The translations under genes and the position numbers were made by a program. From UBA2965 sp036526135 (GTDB lineage Bacteria > Pseudomonadota > Gammaproteobacteria > Pseudomonadales > Azotimanducaceae), in the NCBI GenBank assembly GCA_036526135.1, contig DATCZA010000017.1, positions 1 through 64,000 of the forward strand: 64,000 bases of DNA, given 5' to 3'. Below, one piece after another: positions 55,013-63,711 of this stretch (position 1 is its first letter; every line of letters begins with the position of its first letter). Below the pieces are notes generated by a model. The model was not told the DNA's origin. It made no database searches and was given only the letters and a program-made list of their open reading frames with translations.

Positions 55013-56704
55013 TCAGACACAGGCCACGTTCAACAGCGCCTGCCGACCTTCGTCCCGGACCGCCTTCAACGCGCGCTCCACGGCGGGGGCGAGGGCCGAG
55101 GGCTCGGTGACCCGCTCGCCGAAACCCCCGGAGGCCTCGCAGTAGGCTTCGAAGGCCGGTGCAGGGGAAAGGTCTGAAAGGCGTCTTTCGCCACTTTGCA
55201 CCGCGCTGCCGTCCGGGTAGACGGCGCGGGTAGCGAAATCGACCGCGCCCCAGCTGGCGTTGTTGGCGATCACCGTGAGAACGGGGAGACCGTGCTTGGC
55301 CGCGGCATGGTGGCAGGCCGCCGGGTTGGCGAAGAGGTACGCGCCGTCTCCCACCGCGGCCACCACCGTCTTCTCCGGCGCCGCCTGCTTGGCGCCCAGC
55401 GCGGCGGGCAATCCCCACCCCAGGCCGCCGGCGGGCGGCAGGTAAAAGTAGGTACCCGGCTGCCGGCGCCCGAGCAGCTCCGGAACCCCCCAGTACTCGT
55501 TGAAGATCACGGTTTCGTCGTCGAGCGCGTCGCCGAGCACGGCGGAAAGACCTGCCCGGGTGATGGTGCCTTCGCGCTCCGCTTCCGCTGCCTTTAGCTT
55601 CGCGATGGCCGCTTTGCCACGCCGGGCGAGCTCCACCAGCCGGGCGCGGCGGTCGGGATCGACCTGCCCGGCGCGCGAGGCCAAAGCATCCGCGAGCCCA
55701 GTAAGCAGAGCCGTAGGCGTCGCCGCCAGGGTGAGGTCGGAGCGATGAGTGCGCATGGGGTAACGCGAGTAGAGAGGATCGGTCCCGGCCTGGACGATGA
55801 AAGTTTCCGGCCGCGGGGCCGCGCGCGCCGCGATCCAGGGCACGTCGCACTCCAAGAAGACGATGAGATCCGCCGCGTCGAAGATGGATTGCATCTGGGT
55901 GCCGAGGTGAAGCTCGTGGTCCATGGGGGCGTTTAAGTAACGGGGCATCATCTCGGCGATGCCGATGGCAAAGCGGTCGGCCAGATCGGCAAGCACGGCC
56001 ACGCTGTCAGGCTCGCAGCCGGACGCCGAGGTGACGATCACCGGACAACGTGCGGCCGCGATCCGGCCGGCCAGCTCCTCTATAGCCGAGGATTCCGGCT
56101 CCACGGCAACCGGTACCGCCGTCCTTCGAGCCCCAGCATCCGCGTCCGGCATCTGCTCCGCGAGCACCTCCCGCGGCAACGAGAGGTAGACCGGGCCGCG
56201 CGGGTGCGAGGTCGCCATGCTCAATGCCCTGTCCACCACCTGGTGAACCTGCCGGGGATCGCGCAGCTCGTAGTCCCACTTGACCAGCTCGCGCAGCATG
56301 CCGGCCTGATCGAACATCTCCTGGGCCCAGTGAATGTGGGTATCTCGCGCACCCAGCGCACCGTCTTCGAGTATGGGCGTCCGGCCGGCGGTCACCAGCA
56401 GCGGAACGTTGTCGCGCGCGGCGTTGGTGACGGCGCACACCGCGTTGGCGGTGCCGACGCTGACGTGGAACATCACCGCCTGGGGCCGCCCGCTGACGAG
56501 GTAGGCCCCGTGGGCCATGCCCACGGCCAGGTTCTCGTGGGTGCAGAGCACGGGTGCCGGCAGCGCAGGGCCCTGGGCATCACCGGAGCGGGCGTACGCT
56601 TCGACCAGGGGCGCGAAGTCGGTTCCCGCGTTGACAAAGAGGTGGCTGATCCCACGCTCAGCGAGGAGCGAAAGATACCGTGATGCGACCGACTCCGACT
56701 GCAT
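55013..56704 (-). CDS. thiamine diphosphate-dependent enzyme, acetolactate synthase-like
   Basis: 563 residues with the three-domain ThDP decarboxylase layout: N-terminal PYR domain with the catalytic glutamate in CTHENLAVGMAHG, a middle domain, and a C-terminal PP domain with the GDGAYLF...IANN cofactor motif. Candidates are acetolactate synthase-like, benzoylformate decarboxylase-like or sulfoacetaldehyde-type enzymes; no catalytic-site pattern decides between them. ATG 56704 has GGAG upstream. It is divergent from the flavoprotein at 56816, and the two may share a degradation pathway. Confidence 0.82.
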   Translation of the reverse strand: MQSESVASRYLSLLAERGISHLFVNAGTDFAPLVEAYARSGDAQGPALPAPVLCTHENLAVGMAHGAYLVSGRPQAVMFHVSVGTANAVCAVTNAARDNVPLLVTAGRTPILEDGALGARDTHIHWAQEMFDQAGMLRELVKWDYELRDPRQVHQVVDRALSMATSHPRGPVYLSLPREVLAEQMPDADAGARRTAVPVAVEPESSAIEELAGRIAAARCPVIVTSASGCEPDSVAVLADLADRFAIGIAEMMPRYLNAPMDHELHLGTQMQSIFDAADLIVFLECDVPWIAARAAPRPETFIVQAGTDPLYSRYPMRTHRSDLTLAATPTALLTGLADALASRAGQVDPDRRARLVELARRGKAAIAKLKAAEAEREGTITRAGLSAVLGDALDDETVIFNEYWGVPELLGRRQPGTYFYLPPAGGLGWGLPAALGAKQAAPEKTVVAAVGDGAYLFANPAACHHAAAKHGLPVLTVIANNASWGAVDFATRAVYPDGSAVQSGERRLSDLSPAPAFEAYCEASGGFGERVTEPSALAPAVERALKAVRDEGRQALLNVACV

Positions 56705-56815
56705 GCCCTTTCTCCGTGTGACGATCACTCGCCGAGCCCAATTCGCGGCGGCCGCCTAGGCTATCACTTTACCGCAGCTACGCGCCGGGCGATCATGCCC
56801 GGCTCGGGAGGAAGC

Positions 56816-57964
56816 GTGCACGTTCAACCCATAATTTCGGAAATCGCCAGGCAGGCTGATGCGGCCGACCGGTCCCGCACCGTGGACCCGGACGTCATCG
56901 CGGCCATCAAGCGTTCGGACGTCATGGGGCTGAGCGCGAGCGCCGGTCTCGGCGGGCTGGACGCGCCCGTGACGGAGATCGCCCGGGAACTCGGCGCGGT
57001 GGCGCCCGCGTGCAGCTCTACCGCGTGGTGCCTGTGGAATCATCTGAGCACGTTTCATCTCTTCGCCGGGTTGCTCGGCCCGGAGCATGCGGATTTTCTC
57101 AAGGACATCGTCGAGCGGCACGAGTGGGTCTGCTTTCCCGCCGGCGCCAGCACGGCCGTCCGGGCAGAGGAGCACGACGGCGAGTTCAGCCTGCGCGGCA
57201 CCGCCGCGTTCGGCTCCGGCGCCCGCTATGCGGAGTGGAGCGGCGTGAGCTTCGTACCCGCCGAGGGCGGGCCGCCCGAGTTCAGCATGGTCGACCTGCG
57301 CAGCGAGGGCGTGCGCATCGACCCCACCTGGGAGGCGATGAGCCTGCGCGCGTCCGCCACCGACCACGTGCACTACGAGGGGGTGCGCGTGCCGGCCGAG
57401 CGCCGGGTGCCCTTCCACTTCCGTTACCGGGAAGTTTTCCGTAATCCCGACCACGCCATGATCGACGCGCGCTACCGGGAGGACTGGGTAGCGCTGTCTG
57501 ACCTCTGGCTCGGCGCCATGGCGGTCGGGGTGGCCCAGGCCTGCCTCGACGAGTGCTGCGACGGCATCCGCGAGCGGGTTGCCATACTCGGGACCAAGAT
57601 GGCCGAACGCCCGACCATCCACGTGAATCTGGGCCAGGCCGCTGCCGCCATCAACGCGGCCCGCGACACGGTGTTCGCCGCCCTGTCGGAAACCGACGAG
57701 AGGCTCGATTCCAGCGTCATTCCGGACGAAGCGGACTATCTGCGCCAGGTGAGCGCTTCCATGCAGGCCCTGCAGCTGTGCGACGAGTCCATGCGGCTCA
57801 TGCTGCGCGTCCTGGGCGGCAACGGCCTCCGGGAGGGTTCGAACTTCGAGCGGCGCTACCGCGACTTCCAGGCCATGCCCCTGCACATCAACGCACACAG
57901 GGACCGCATCACCGAGCAGGTCGGCAGGCACCTGCTGGGGCTCGAAACCGAGAACCCCTTCTGA
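56816..57964 (+). CDS. acyl-CoA dehydrogenase-like flavoprotein (possible group D flavin monooxygenase)
   Basis: 382 residues with the acyl-CoA dehydrogenase fold. The N-terminal AACSSTAWCLWNH segment, no clear catalytic acyl-CoA glutamate, and the C-terminal RRYRDFQAMPLHINAHRD pattern resemble HsaA, HpaB and DszC monooxygenases more than true dehydrogenases. A reduced flavin would then come from a separate reductase. GTG 56816 has GGAGG upstream; ATG 56795 would add seven residues without a ribosome site. The S41 peptidase follows 24 bp downstream. Confidence 0.8.
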   Translation: MHVQPIISEIARQADAADRSRTVDPDVIAAIKRSDVMGLSASAGLGGLDAPVTEIARELGAVAPACSSTAWCLWNHLSTFHLFAGLLGPEHADFLKDIVERHEWVCFPAGASTAVRAEEHDGEFSLRGTAAFGSGARYAEWSGVSFVPAEGGPPEFSMVDLRSEGVRIDPTWEAMSLRASATDHVHYEGVRVPAERRVPFHFRYREVFRNPDHAMIDARYREDWVALSDLWLGAMAVGVAQACLDECCDGIRERVAILGTKMAERPTIHVNLGQAAAAINAARDTVFAALSETDERLDSSVIPDEADYLRQVSASMQALQLCDESMRLMLRVLGGNGLREGSNFERRYRDFQAMPLHINAHRDRITEQVGRHLLGLETENPF

Positions 57965-57988
57965 ATCGAAGGGTCCAACCTCTGCGTC

Positions 57989-59575
57989 ATGACGAGCAAT
58001 TTTCCGACGACGGTTACCCGGCGACTGGCCTCGCTCCTGGCCCTCGCCGCGATCTTCGCCGTTCTGGGCGGGTGCGGGGGCGGGGGCGGTGGCTCCTCGC
58101 CCGCCGTCGCGGTAGCCCCAGAGCCCGAGCCCGAGCCGGAACAGTGGCAGCCGGGCGTCTTCGAGCCGGCGTCCAACTTCAAGGACATGTGCGCATCGCC
58201 GCGAATCGGCGCGCAGTTTCCCGACACCCAGGGGACGACGACGGACGAGAACAACTGGCTGCGCTCCTGGAGCAACGATCTGTATCTGTGGTACGAGGAG
58301 ATCGAGGACCGGGACCCCGCGCGGTACACGACCCCCGACTACTTCGACCTGCTGAAGACGTTTGCCTCCACACCGACGGGCGCGCCCAAGGACCGCTTCC
58401 ACTTCACGTACCCCACCCAGGAGTGGGAAGCCCTGAGCCAGTCCGGCCAGCAACCGGGCTACGGGGCTGCCTTCGTTCTCCTGGCCGCAGCGCCGCCCCG
58501 GGAGCTGGCGGTGGCGTACATCGAGCCCGCCAGCCCCGCGGAAGCGGCAGGCCTCGTCCGGGGAGCCCGGGTACTGGAGATCGACGGCGTCTCCGTGGTC
58601 AACGGATCGGACGTGGACACGCTGAACGCGGGGCTTTACCCGTCGGCCGCCGGCGAGGAGCACGTCTTCGTCGTGCAGGAACCCGGCGGCGGCTCGCGCA
58701 CGGTCACCCTGACTTCCGCCATCGTCACCGAGGACCCGGTCCAGTTCGTCAAGGTGATCGACTCTCTGACCGGTCCCGTGGGCTATCTGCACTTCACCCG
58801 CCACATCGCCACCGCCGAGCGAGAGCTGATCGATGCAATCGAATTTCTGGGGAACGCCGGCGTCACCGATCTGATCCTGGACGTCCGCTACAACGGCGGC
58901 GGTTTCCTGGACATCGCCAACGAGCTGGCCTTCATGATCGCCGGCGGCGGCGCGGCCAGCGGCCGAGTGTTTGCCGAGATCCAGTTCAACGACAAGCACC
59001 AGACGGTCAACCCCGTCACCGGCGCGGTCCTCGAGCCTGAGTACTTTCACACCACCACCCAGGGCTTCTCCGCCGAAGCCGGCGACCCCCTGCCCACGTT
59101 GAACCTGGACCGGCTCTACGTGCTCACCACCGCCGACACCTGCTCGGCCTCCGAGTCCATCGTCAACGGGCTGCGCGGCATCGACCTCGACGTGGTGCAG
59201 GTCGGATCGCCCACCTGCGGCAAGCCGTACGGCTTCTACGCCACGGACAACTGCGGGACGACGTATTTTTCCATTCAGTTCAAAGCCGTCAACGCGAAGG
59301 GGTTCGGCGACTACCCGGACGGCTTCGCCCCGGAAGATGGCGCCCCTGCCGGCGCCGTGACGCTGCCCGGGTGCGGCGTCGACGACGACTTCGACAACCC
59401 GCTCGGAGATCCGGCCGAGGCCCTGCTGGCCACGGCGCTGGAGCACCGCGCAGGCCTGGGCTGCCCGGTGGGCACGGCCACAGCCGCCAGGGCGGAGCCG
59501 CGTCTGGCCGGCAAAGGCTCGGGTGGCGAGCCGCTCGCGCCGCCAAGGCCATACGGCATGGTGCTGGTACGTTGA
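57989..59575 (+). CDS. S41 family peptidase, lipoprotein
   Basis: 528 residues. A lipobox VLGGC (C29) suggests membrane anchoring, followed by a low-complexity Pro/Glu linker. A PDZ-like region (about 165-240, EPASPAEAAGLVRGARVLEIDG) precedes the S41 core, with the serine in TCSASESIVNG and GSPTCGKPYG after it. It resembles C-terminal processing proteases and N-terminal nucleophile variants, and is long for the family. The stop overlaps nothing, but the next gene starts 2 bp later, so the two are probably translated together. Confidence 0.85.
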   Translation: MTSNFPTTVTRRLASLLALAAIFAVLGGCGGGGGGSSPAVAVAPEPEPEPEQWQPGVFEPASNFKDMCASPRIGAQFPDTQGTTTDENNWLRSWSNDLYLWYEEIEDRDPARYTTPDYFDLLKTFASTPTGAPKDRFHFTYPTQEWEALSQSGQQPGYGAAFVLLAAAPPRELAVAYIEPASPAEAAGLVRGARVLEIDGVSVVNGSDVDTLNAGLYPSAAGEEHVFVVQEPGGGSRTVTLTSAIVTEDPVQFVKVIDSLTGPVGYLHFTRHIATAERELIDAIEFLGNAGVTDLILDVRYNGGGFLDIANELAFMIAGGGAASGRVFAEIQFNDKHQTVNPVTGAVLEPEYFHTTTQGFSAEAGDPLPTLNLDRLYVLTTADTCSASESIVNGLRGIDLDVVQVGSPTCGKPYGFYATDNCGTTYFSIQFKAVNAKGFGDYPDGFAPEDGAPAGAVTLPGCGVDDDFDNPLGDPAEALLATALEHRAGLGCPVGTATAARAEPRLAGKGSGGEPLAPPRPYGMVLVR

Positions 59576-59576
59576 G

Positions 59577-59969
59577 ATGAGAAAAATCTGCCTGATCCCG
59601 CTCGTGTTGGCGTCCGCTTGTCAGAGCACCACTGCGGAGCAGCTCCCGGCGGTTCTGATCGGCGACCGCCTCGAGGCCATCGCGGAGATCACCGAGGTGA
59701 TCGCCGACGCGCTGCGCACGGAAGTTTCGCTGTCTCCGTCGGCTTTCTCAGAATCGAGCCTTTTGACGCTGGAGCACGCCGTGGGCTCCGATGCCCGGGG
59801 AAGTGCTGCCACGGGATTGCTCCTTGAGCGGCCCGAGCAGTTTCGGCTGCTGTGGTCGGACGACGGCTGCTCCCTTACGCGCCTGCGCACCGGAGAGACC
59901 CTGCCGCTGGATGCCGCCGGCTGCCGTCCCGAGGCGGAGGCGACAGCGGGCCGTGCACAATCCCCTTAG
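59577..59969 (+). CDS. small predicted lipoprotein of unknown function
   Basis: 130 residues that I do not recognise. The N-terminus MRKICLIPLVLASAC gives a lipobox ending in C15. The rest is acidic with two further cysteines (about 98 and 115), which may form a disulfide outside the cytoplasm. Its ATG lies 1 bp after the S41 peptidase stop, so it is likely a partner, substrate or inhibitor of that peptidase. A role is inferred from position only. Confidence 0.65.
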   Translation: MRKICLIPLVLASACQSTTAEQLPAVLIGDRLEAIAEITEVIADALRTEVSLSPSAFSESSLLTLEHAVGSDARGSAATGLLLERPEQFRLLWSDDGCSLTRLRTGETLPLDAAGCRPEAEATAGRAQSP

Positions 59970-60114
59970 CTTTCAATCAGGATTCGGCCAGCGGCGGCAA
60001 GCCGTGGCGTCAGCGTCCTGCGCCGGCGTGCTTTCTGTACTAGACTGGGTTTGCCCGCCGGGACTTGCAAACCTCCTGGCTGCCAGCATCGACACCTTAT
60101 CAGGGACAAGCGGG

Positions 60115-61089
60115 ATGAATGAGCTGCCGAAGGAAGCGACGGATCAGACGGATCGGGGCGTTCGCGACCTGATCACGGCGGTGTCACGCGTAAGCGCTTG
60201 GCACGATAGCGCCATCGAGTACGAGAAGGTGACCGGTGGAATCACCAACGAGAACTTCAAAGTCCGCGCCGATGGCGCCACTTTTTTCGTCAAGATCCCC
60301 GGTAGCGGGACCGAAGCCTTCATCGACCGGGCGAACTGCCACGTCGCCAATCAGATCGCCGCCGAGGTCGGCATCGGTCCGGCGGTCGCCCATTTCTTCC
60401 CGGACACGGGCGTCGAGATCTTCGACTGGCTGGACGGTTACCGGACGATGAACTGGGGCGACGTGTACGACAATGATGTCTTCCTTGGCACGGCCGATCT
60501 CATCAGAAAATTCCAGACGTTCGAAGATCTGCAGATGCCCCTGGTCCAGACCGCATTCGAACAGACGTTCGAGATGATCCGCATGGCGCGCGAGATGGGC
60601 ACCTACCTGCCGCCCGAGATGGATCGGATGGAATACCTCGCCCATCAGATCGAGGCGGCCGTCGAACGCGGCGGCATCGAGTACCGCCCCTGCCACAACG
60701 ACTATTACTCGATGAACATCCTCATCCATGAACGCACCGGCGAGCTGAAGCTGGTGGATTACGAGTACGCGTCCATGAACGACGAGTGCTATGACATGGG
60801 CGTCTATTCCGGGGCCAACTACTTCACCGAAGAGATGGACGTGATGTTCATCAAACGTCGCTATGGCGGTTGGGACGAGGAGCGCTTCGCGCGTCTGAAG
60901 CTCTACAAGCTGCTGGCCGACATCAAGTGGTCCATGTGGGCATTGGTCCAGGACCGAATCGCCACCGTCAGGTTTGACTACTTCAACTGGTTCGGAACCA
61001 AGATGGCGAGGCTGCGCGGCAACTCCCTCGACCCGCGCATCGACTACTGGCTGAACCTCGTAGGTCGCACGGGCCGGCTCAACGCGTAA
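60115..61089 (+). CDS. choline kinase/aminoglycoside phosphotransferase family kinase
   Basis: 324 residues with the protein-kinase-like APH fold. The ATP lysine is K60 (FFVKIPG), the catalytic loop is H194-N-D196...N201 (HNDYYSMNIL) and the metal motif is D215-Y-E217. This pattern is closest to choline/ethanolamine kinases, and the choline-type NDYYSMN is seen. ATG 60115 has AGGGA at some distance. 145 bp before it hold no gene I can support. It overlaps the M20 remnant tail to tail. Confidence 0.85.
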   Translation: MNELPKEATDQTDRGVRDLITAVSRVSAWHDSAIEYEKVTGGITNENFKVRADGATFFVKIPGSGTEAFIDRANCHVANQIAAEVGIGPAVAHFFPDTGVEIFDWLDGYRTMNWGDVYDNDVFLGTADLIRKFQTFEDLQMPLVQTAFEQTFEMIRMAREMGTYLPPEMDRMEYLAHQIEAAVERGGIEYRPCHNDYYSMNILIHERTGELKLVDYEYASMNDECYDMGVYSGANYFTEEMDVMFIKRRYGGWDEERFARLKLYKLLADIKWSMWALVQDRIATVRFDYFNWFGTKMARLRGNSLDPRIDYWLNLVGRTGRLNA

Positions 61090-61369
61090 ACGCGGTCACG
61101 AGCTCGATCAGCATCTGCACGCCGCGACCGTGCAGATAGCCATCGACAACCACCGCCTGCAGCGGGTTGGTACTCCAGGCTGCGGGCGTCGCCGGAACGA
61201 CGTCCATATGATGCAGCAGCACGAGGCCGGGTTGGCCACCGCCAGCGCTCCCTTGAGGAGGACTCGATGAGCGTTCATGCGGAGACTCGGTTCCTGAGAG
61301 GAAGAGCGTGCCCGCTTCGCTGTCGACGAAACAGATGGCGCCGTCTGTCGCTACGCCGTCGATCGTCAC
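61079..61369 (-). pseudogene. remnant of an M20-family metallopeptidase
   Basis: A short open frame (96 residues). Its middle and end read GLVLLHHMDVVPATPAAWST...DGYLHGRG, matching the first metal-binding region (HMDVVP) and the DGYLYGRGA motif of M20 peptidases. The sequence then stops where DMKG and about 300 more residues should follow, and the N-terminal part is unlike the family. It lies between two unrelated genes and is probably decaying. Confidence 0.5.
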
Positions 61370-61423
61370 CGACTTTGCAGATGAGTGCTGATGCCCAAGG
61401 CACCGCCCGATCCGCCCGCAGTG

Positions 61424-63109
61424 CTAGCACCCTCTCTTCGGGTGGCACTTGGTGCCCCCGCCATCGCCTGCGCCCCCGGAGGTGGTCACGGTGACCTGCA
61501 CCCAAGCGGTCGGATCTGACGCGCCAAAGGCATTCACCGCACGGACGCGGTATCTGAACGTGCCCGAGCCGCTGACATCGGCGTACGAAGTCGTATCAGC
61601 GTCCAGGCTGATCGTCGTGAAACCGCGCCAGCCGTTGCGTTTGTGCTGCATCTCGCGATCGACCTCGAAGGCGGTCTCGTTGTCGCTTTCGTCGGTGAAC
61701 TCGATGAGCGCGGTGCCATCGCCCTGGTCGGTGACTGCGAGCCCGATCGGCGCTGCCGGCGGATCTCCCGATGGTGGTGGTCCGCCCGCGAGGTCCGGCC
61801 TGAGCACGAAGAGTCCCTGCTCGATGCCGCTGACGACCACGTTGCCGCTGGGAAAGTAGGGATAGACGCTCCAAGCGCCGTTGTACGAAGCCGAGTTGCT
61901 GCTGGGGTAGACGTCGAAGTAGGCGACCTCGGAGAACGCCGCAGCGGAAGGATCGGTGAGCTCCAGGATGCGCAGACCCGCCCGGTAGTTGGCCTGGTAG
62001 ACGTGGTTCCCCAGGACGTACTGGTTGTGGTCGATGGCGGGCGTGGTGCCGTCATGACTGCCCGCATAGGCCGGCTGGTCGAGGTTCTCCAGCTTGAAAA
62101 CGCGCGTCCGGGTGTTGTGTCGAAAGCGCTGCTCGTCGAGCTCGTCGCCGAAGACGAAGTAGCTATGGTCAGGCGTGAGCCAGCCCTGATGGGTATAACC
62201 GGACCCTGGATAAGTCACCTGGCTGAGGACAGCGGGTGCCGCCTTGTCGGTCACATCGACGATGACGAGGGTGTCTTCGTTGCTGTTGATGCAGATCTCC
62301 CGACCGAAGTAATTCGGATCCGGACCCTGGTAGACGACGCAGTGCGCGTCGTGGGTATACCCCGCACTCGAATAGCATCCAGCGCCCCGAGGGTTCGTGG
62401 GATTCGAGATGTCCACCATGTGCAGACCGCCACTGCAGGTGTCGGTGCCGACGGCAAACGCGTAGCCGCTGTCCTCGTTGATGACGATGTTGTGGGCGCT
62501 GCCGAAGGCGTCGTAATGGGCCGCCTCGGTGATGTCGGGCGAGGCGTCGAGCAGCCTCGTCAGATCGAACACCTGCATGCCATGCCCGTCCGCCTCGCTT
62601 ACGATGAACGCGTGATCCGAGTAGGTCTTGATATCGCGCCAGGTCGAATTCCAGTTCCTGGTGGGAAGCTTTCCCAGAACGACCGGATTGGCGGGGTCGG
62701 TAATCTCCACGAATCCGGTGCCGTCGTTTAGACCAATCAGGGCGAACTCGCGTCCCGAGATCGAGTCGGTCCAGCCCCAGACGTCGTTTGCGCTGGCGCT
62801 GGAGAGCCCGGCCGTACTCAGCGGAACAAGCGCCTGTAGGTGGACGTTGTGGCAGGGAAAGCCGTCGGCAAACCCGTCCACGCACCCAACGCTGCTCGCC
62901 GCCGACAGCGCCTGGGCGCTGTGCGCATCGGCCTCCATGCGCCTCATCAGCGCCGTCGGGTTGGCCGGAGAACCCTTGAAGTACGGGCGTCCGCGACCGT
63001 CGTCGTCGGCAACGGCGGGCTGGATCAGCCAGCAAACGATGAGGCAACAGGCCCACCAGAACGGCTTCTGCCCCGGCATCCAGGTGACATCGCTGATCAT
63101 GCTTCTCAT
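61424..63109 (-). CDS. choice-of-anchor B family (LVIVD repeat) secreted protein
   Basis: 561 residues. An N-terminal signal peptide (about 10-36, ending near AVADDD) is followed by beta-propeller-like LVIVD repeats (examples TLVIVDVTDKAAP and GLHMVDISNPTNP) up to about residue 460. A fibronectin type III-like domain (about 463-545) and a short Gly/Lys/Cys tail follow. Many cysteines suggest disulfides. Function is unknown; such proteins are often exported in marine bacteria. ATG 63109 lies in GTGGAGATG, and the exact start is uncertain. Confidence 0.82.
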   Translation of the reverse strand: MRSMISDVTWMPGQKPFWWACCLIVCWLIQPAVADDDGRGRPYFKGSPANPTALMRRMEADAHSAQALSAASSVGCVDGFADGFPCHNVHLQALVPLSTAGLSSASANDVWGWTDSISGREFALIGLNDGTGFVEITDPANPVVLGKLPTRNWNSTWRDIKTYSDHAFIVSEADGHGMQVFDLTRLLDASPDITEAAHYDAFGSAHNIVINEDSGYAFAVGTDTCSGGLHMVDISNPTNPRGAGCYSSAGYTHDAHCVVYQGPDPNYFGREICINSNEDTLVIVDVTDKAAPAVLSQVTYPGSGYTHQGWLTPDHSYFVFGDELDEQRFRHNTRTRVFKLENLDQPAYAGSHDGTTPAIDHNQYVLGNHVYQANYRAGLRILELTDPSAAAFSEVAYFDVYPSSNSASYNGAWSVYPYFPSGNVVVSGIEQGLFVLRPDLAGGPPPSGDPPAAPIGLAVTDQGDGTALIEFTDESDNETAFEVDREMQHKRNGWRGFTTISLDADTTSYADVSGSGTFRYRVRAVNAFGASDPTAWVQVTVTTSGGAGDGGGTKCHPKRGC

Positions 63110-63201
63110 CTCCACCCCGACCTTACAGCGATCACTCAGATATATAAGAAACTAAATTTACAACATGTTCCGATCAGCCACAATCCGTTCGCGAGAGGCA
63201 C

Positions 63202-63227
63202 AAAAAAGCCCGCACTGGGCGGGCTTT
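63202..63227 (-). terminator. intrinsic terminator of ssrA
   Basis: On the minus strand a 9-bp stem AAAGCCCGC/GCGGGCTTT with a 5-nt loop is followed by six T. It lies 34 nt after the tmRNA 3' end. Confidence 0.9.
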
Positions 63228-63260
63228 GCGGACGATCCTGGACTTGCCCGGATCGCATGT

Positions 63261-63618
63261 TGGTGGAGGCGGCGGGAGTTGAACCCGCGTCCGTTGGCAC
63301 TCGGCTGTTGGCTCTACATGCTTAGCTTCCGTCTATTGATTTAGCCTCGAGCGACCCGACGGTCAGGGTGCTGTCAGCGAGCCCGATTGGTTTTAACGCT
63401 TCAGCCCCGGGCGAGACGTCCACGCGATCCTGCAAACTTTGCCGTCGACTTCGCCTTGCAGGCCAAGCTCGTCGACGTAAGCGGGTTTTTTAGGCCGCTA
63501 GTGCGTAGTTTTCGTCGTTGGCAACTATATTAAGTTACAGCGATTGTTTAACGAGAGTCACTACCCTCTCGGCATGCACCGCAAGCTCCGTTACCCCCGT
63601 CGAAGCCAAATCGCCCCC
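63261..63618 (-). ncRNA. ssrA: transfer-messenger RNA (tmRNA)
   Basis: A 358-nt one-piece tmRNA. The 5' GGGGGCG pairs with the 3' CGCCTCC before ACCA, forming the tRNA-like acceptor; GTTGAACCC...-type T-arm sequence (GGGTTCAACTCCCG on the minus strand) is present. The tag frame at 63522-63493 encodes ANDENYALAA, followed by TAA (63492-63490). It works with SmpB (52196-52672) to free stalled ribosomes. Confidence 0.97.
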
Positions 63619-63636
63619 ATTTACGAGGTGACGCGA

Positions 63637-63645
63637 ATTGTATCA
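63637..63645 (-). promoter_or_regulatory. probable extended -10 promoter of ssrA
   Basis: On the minus strand TG-A-TACAAT (63645-63637) lies 18 nt before the mature 5' end; the -35 region (GTAACG, 17 bp upstream) is weak, as is usual with an extended -10. Confidence 0.5.
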
Positions 63646-63711
63646 CGCGTCAAATATAACGTTACTGCATAATAACTGACTGATTTCACGAGAATTGGTT
63701 CCCCTATCAAC

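Noticed and set aside
56756..59446. A continuous 896-codon open frame on the minus strand
   Set aside because: It lies opposite the flavoprotein and S41 genes, has no domain pattern and an unusual Gly/Arg/His-rich composition; it is an antisense shadow in GC-rich DNA.
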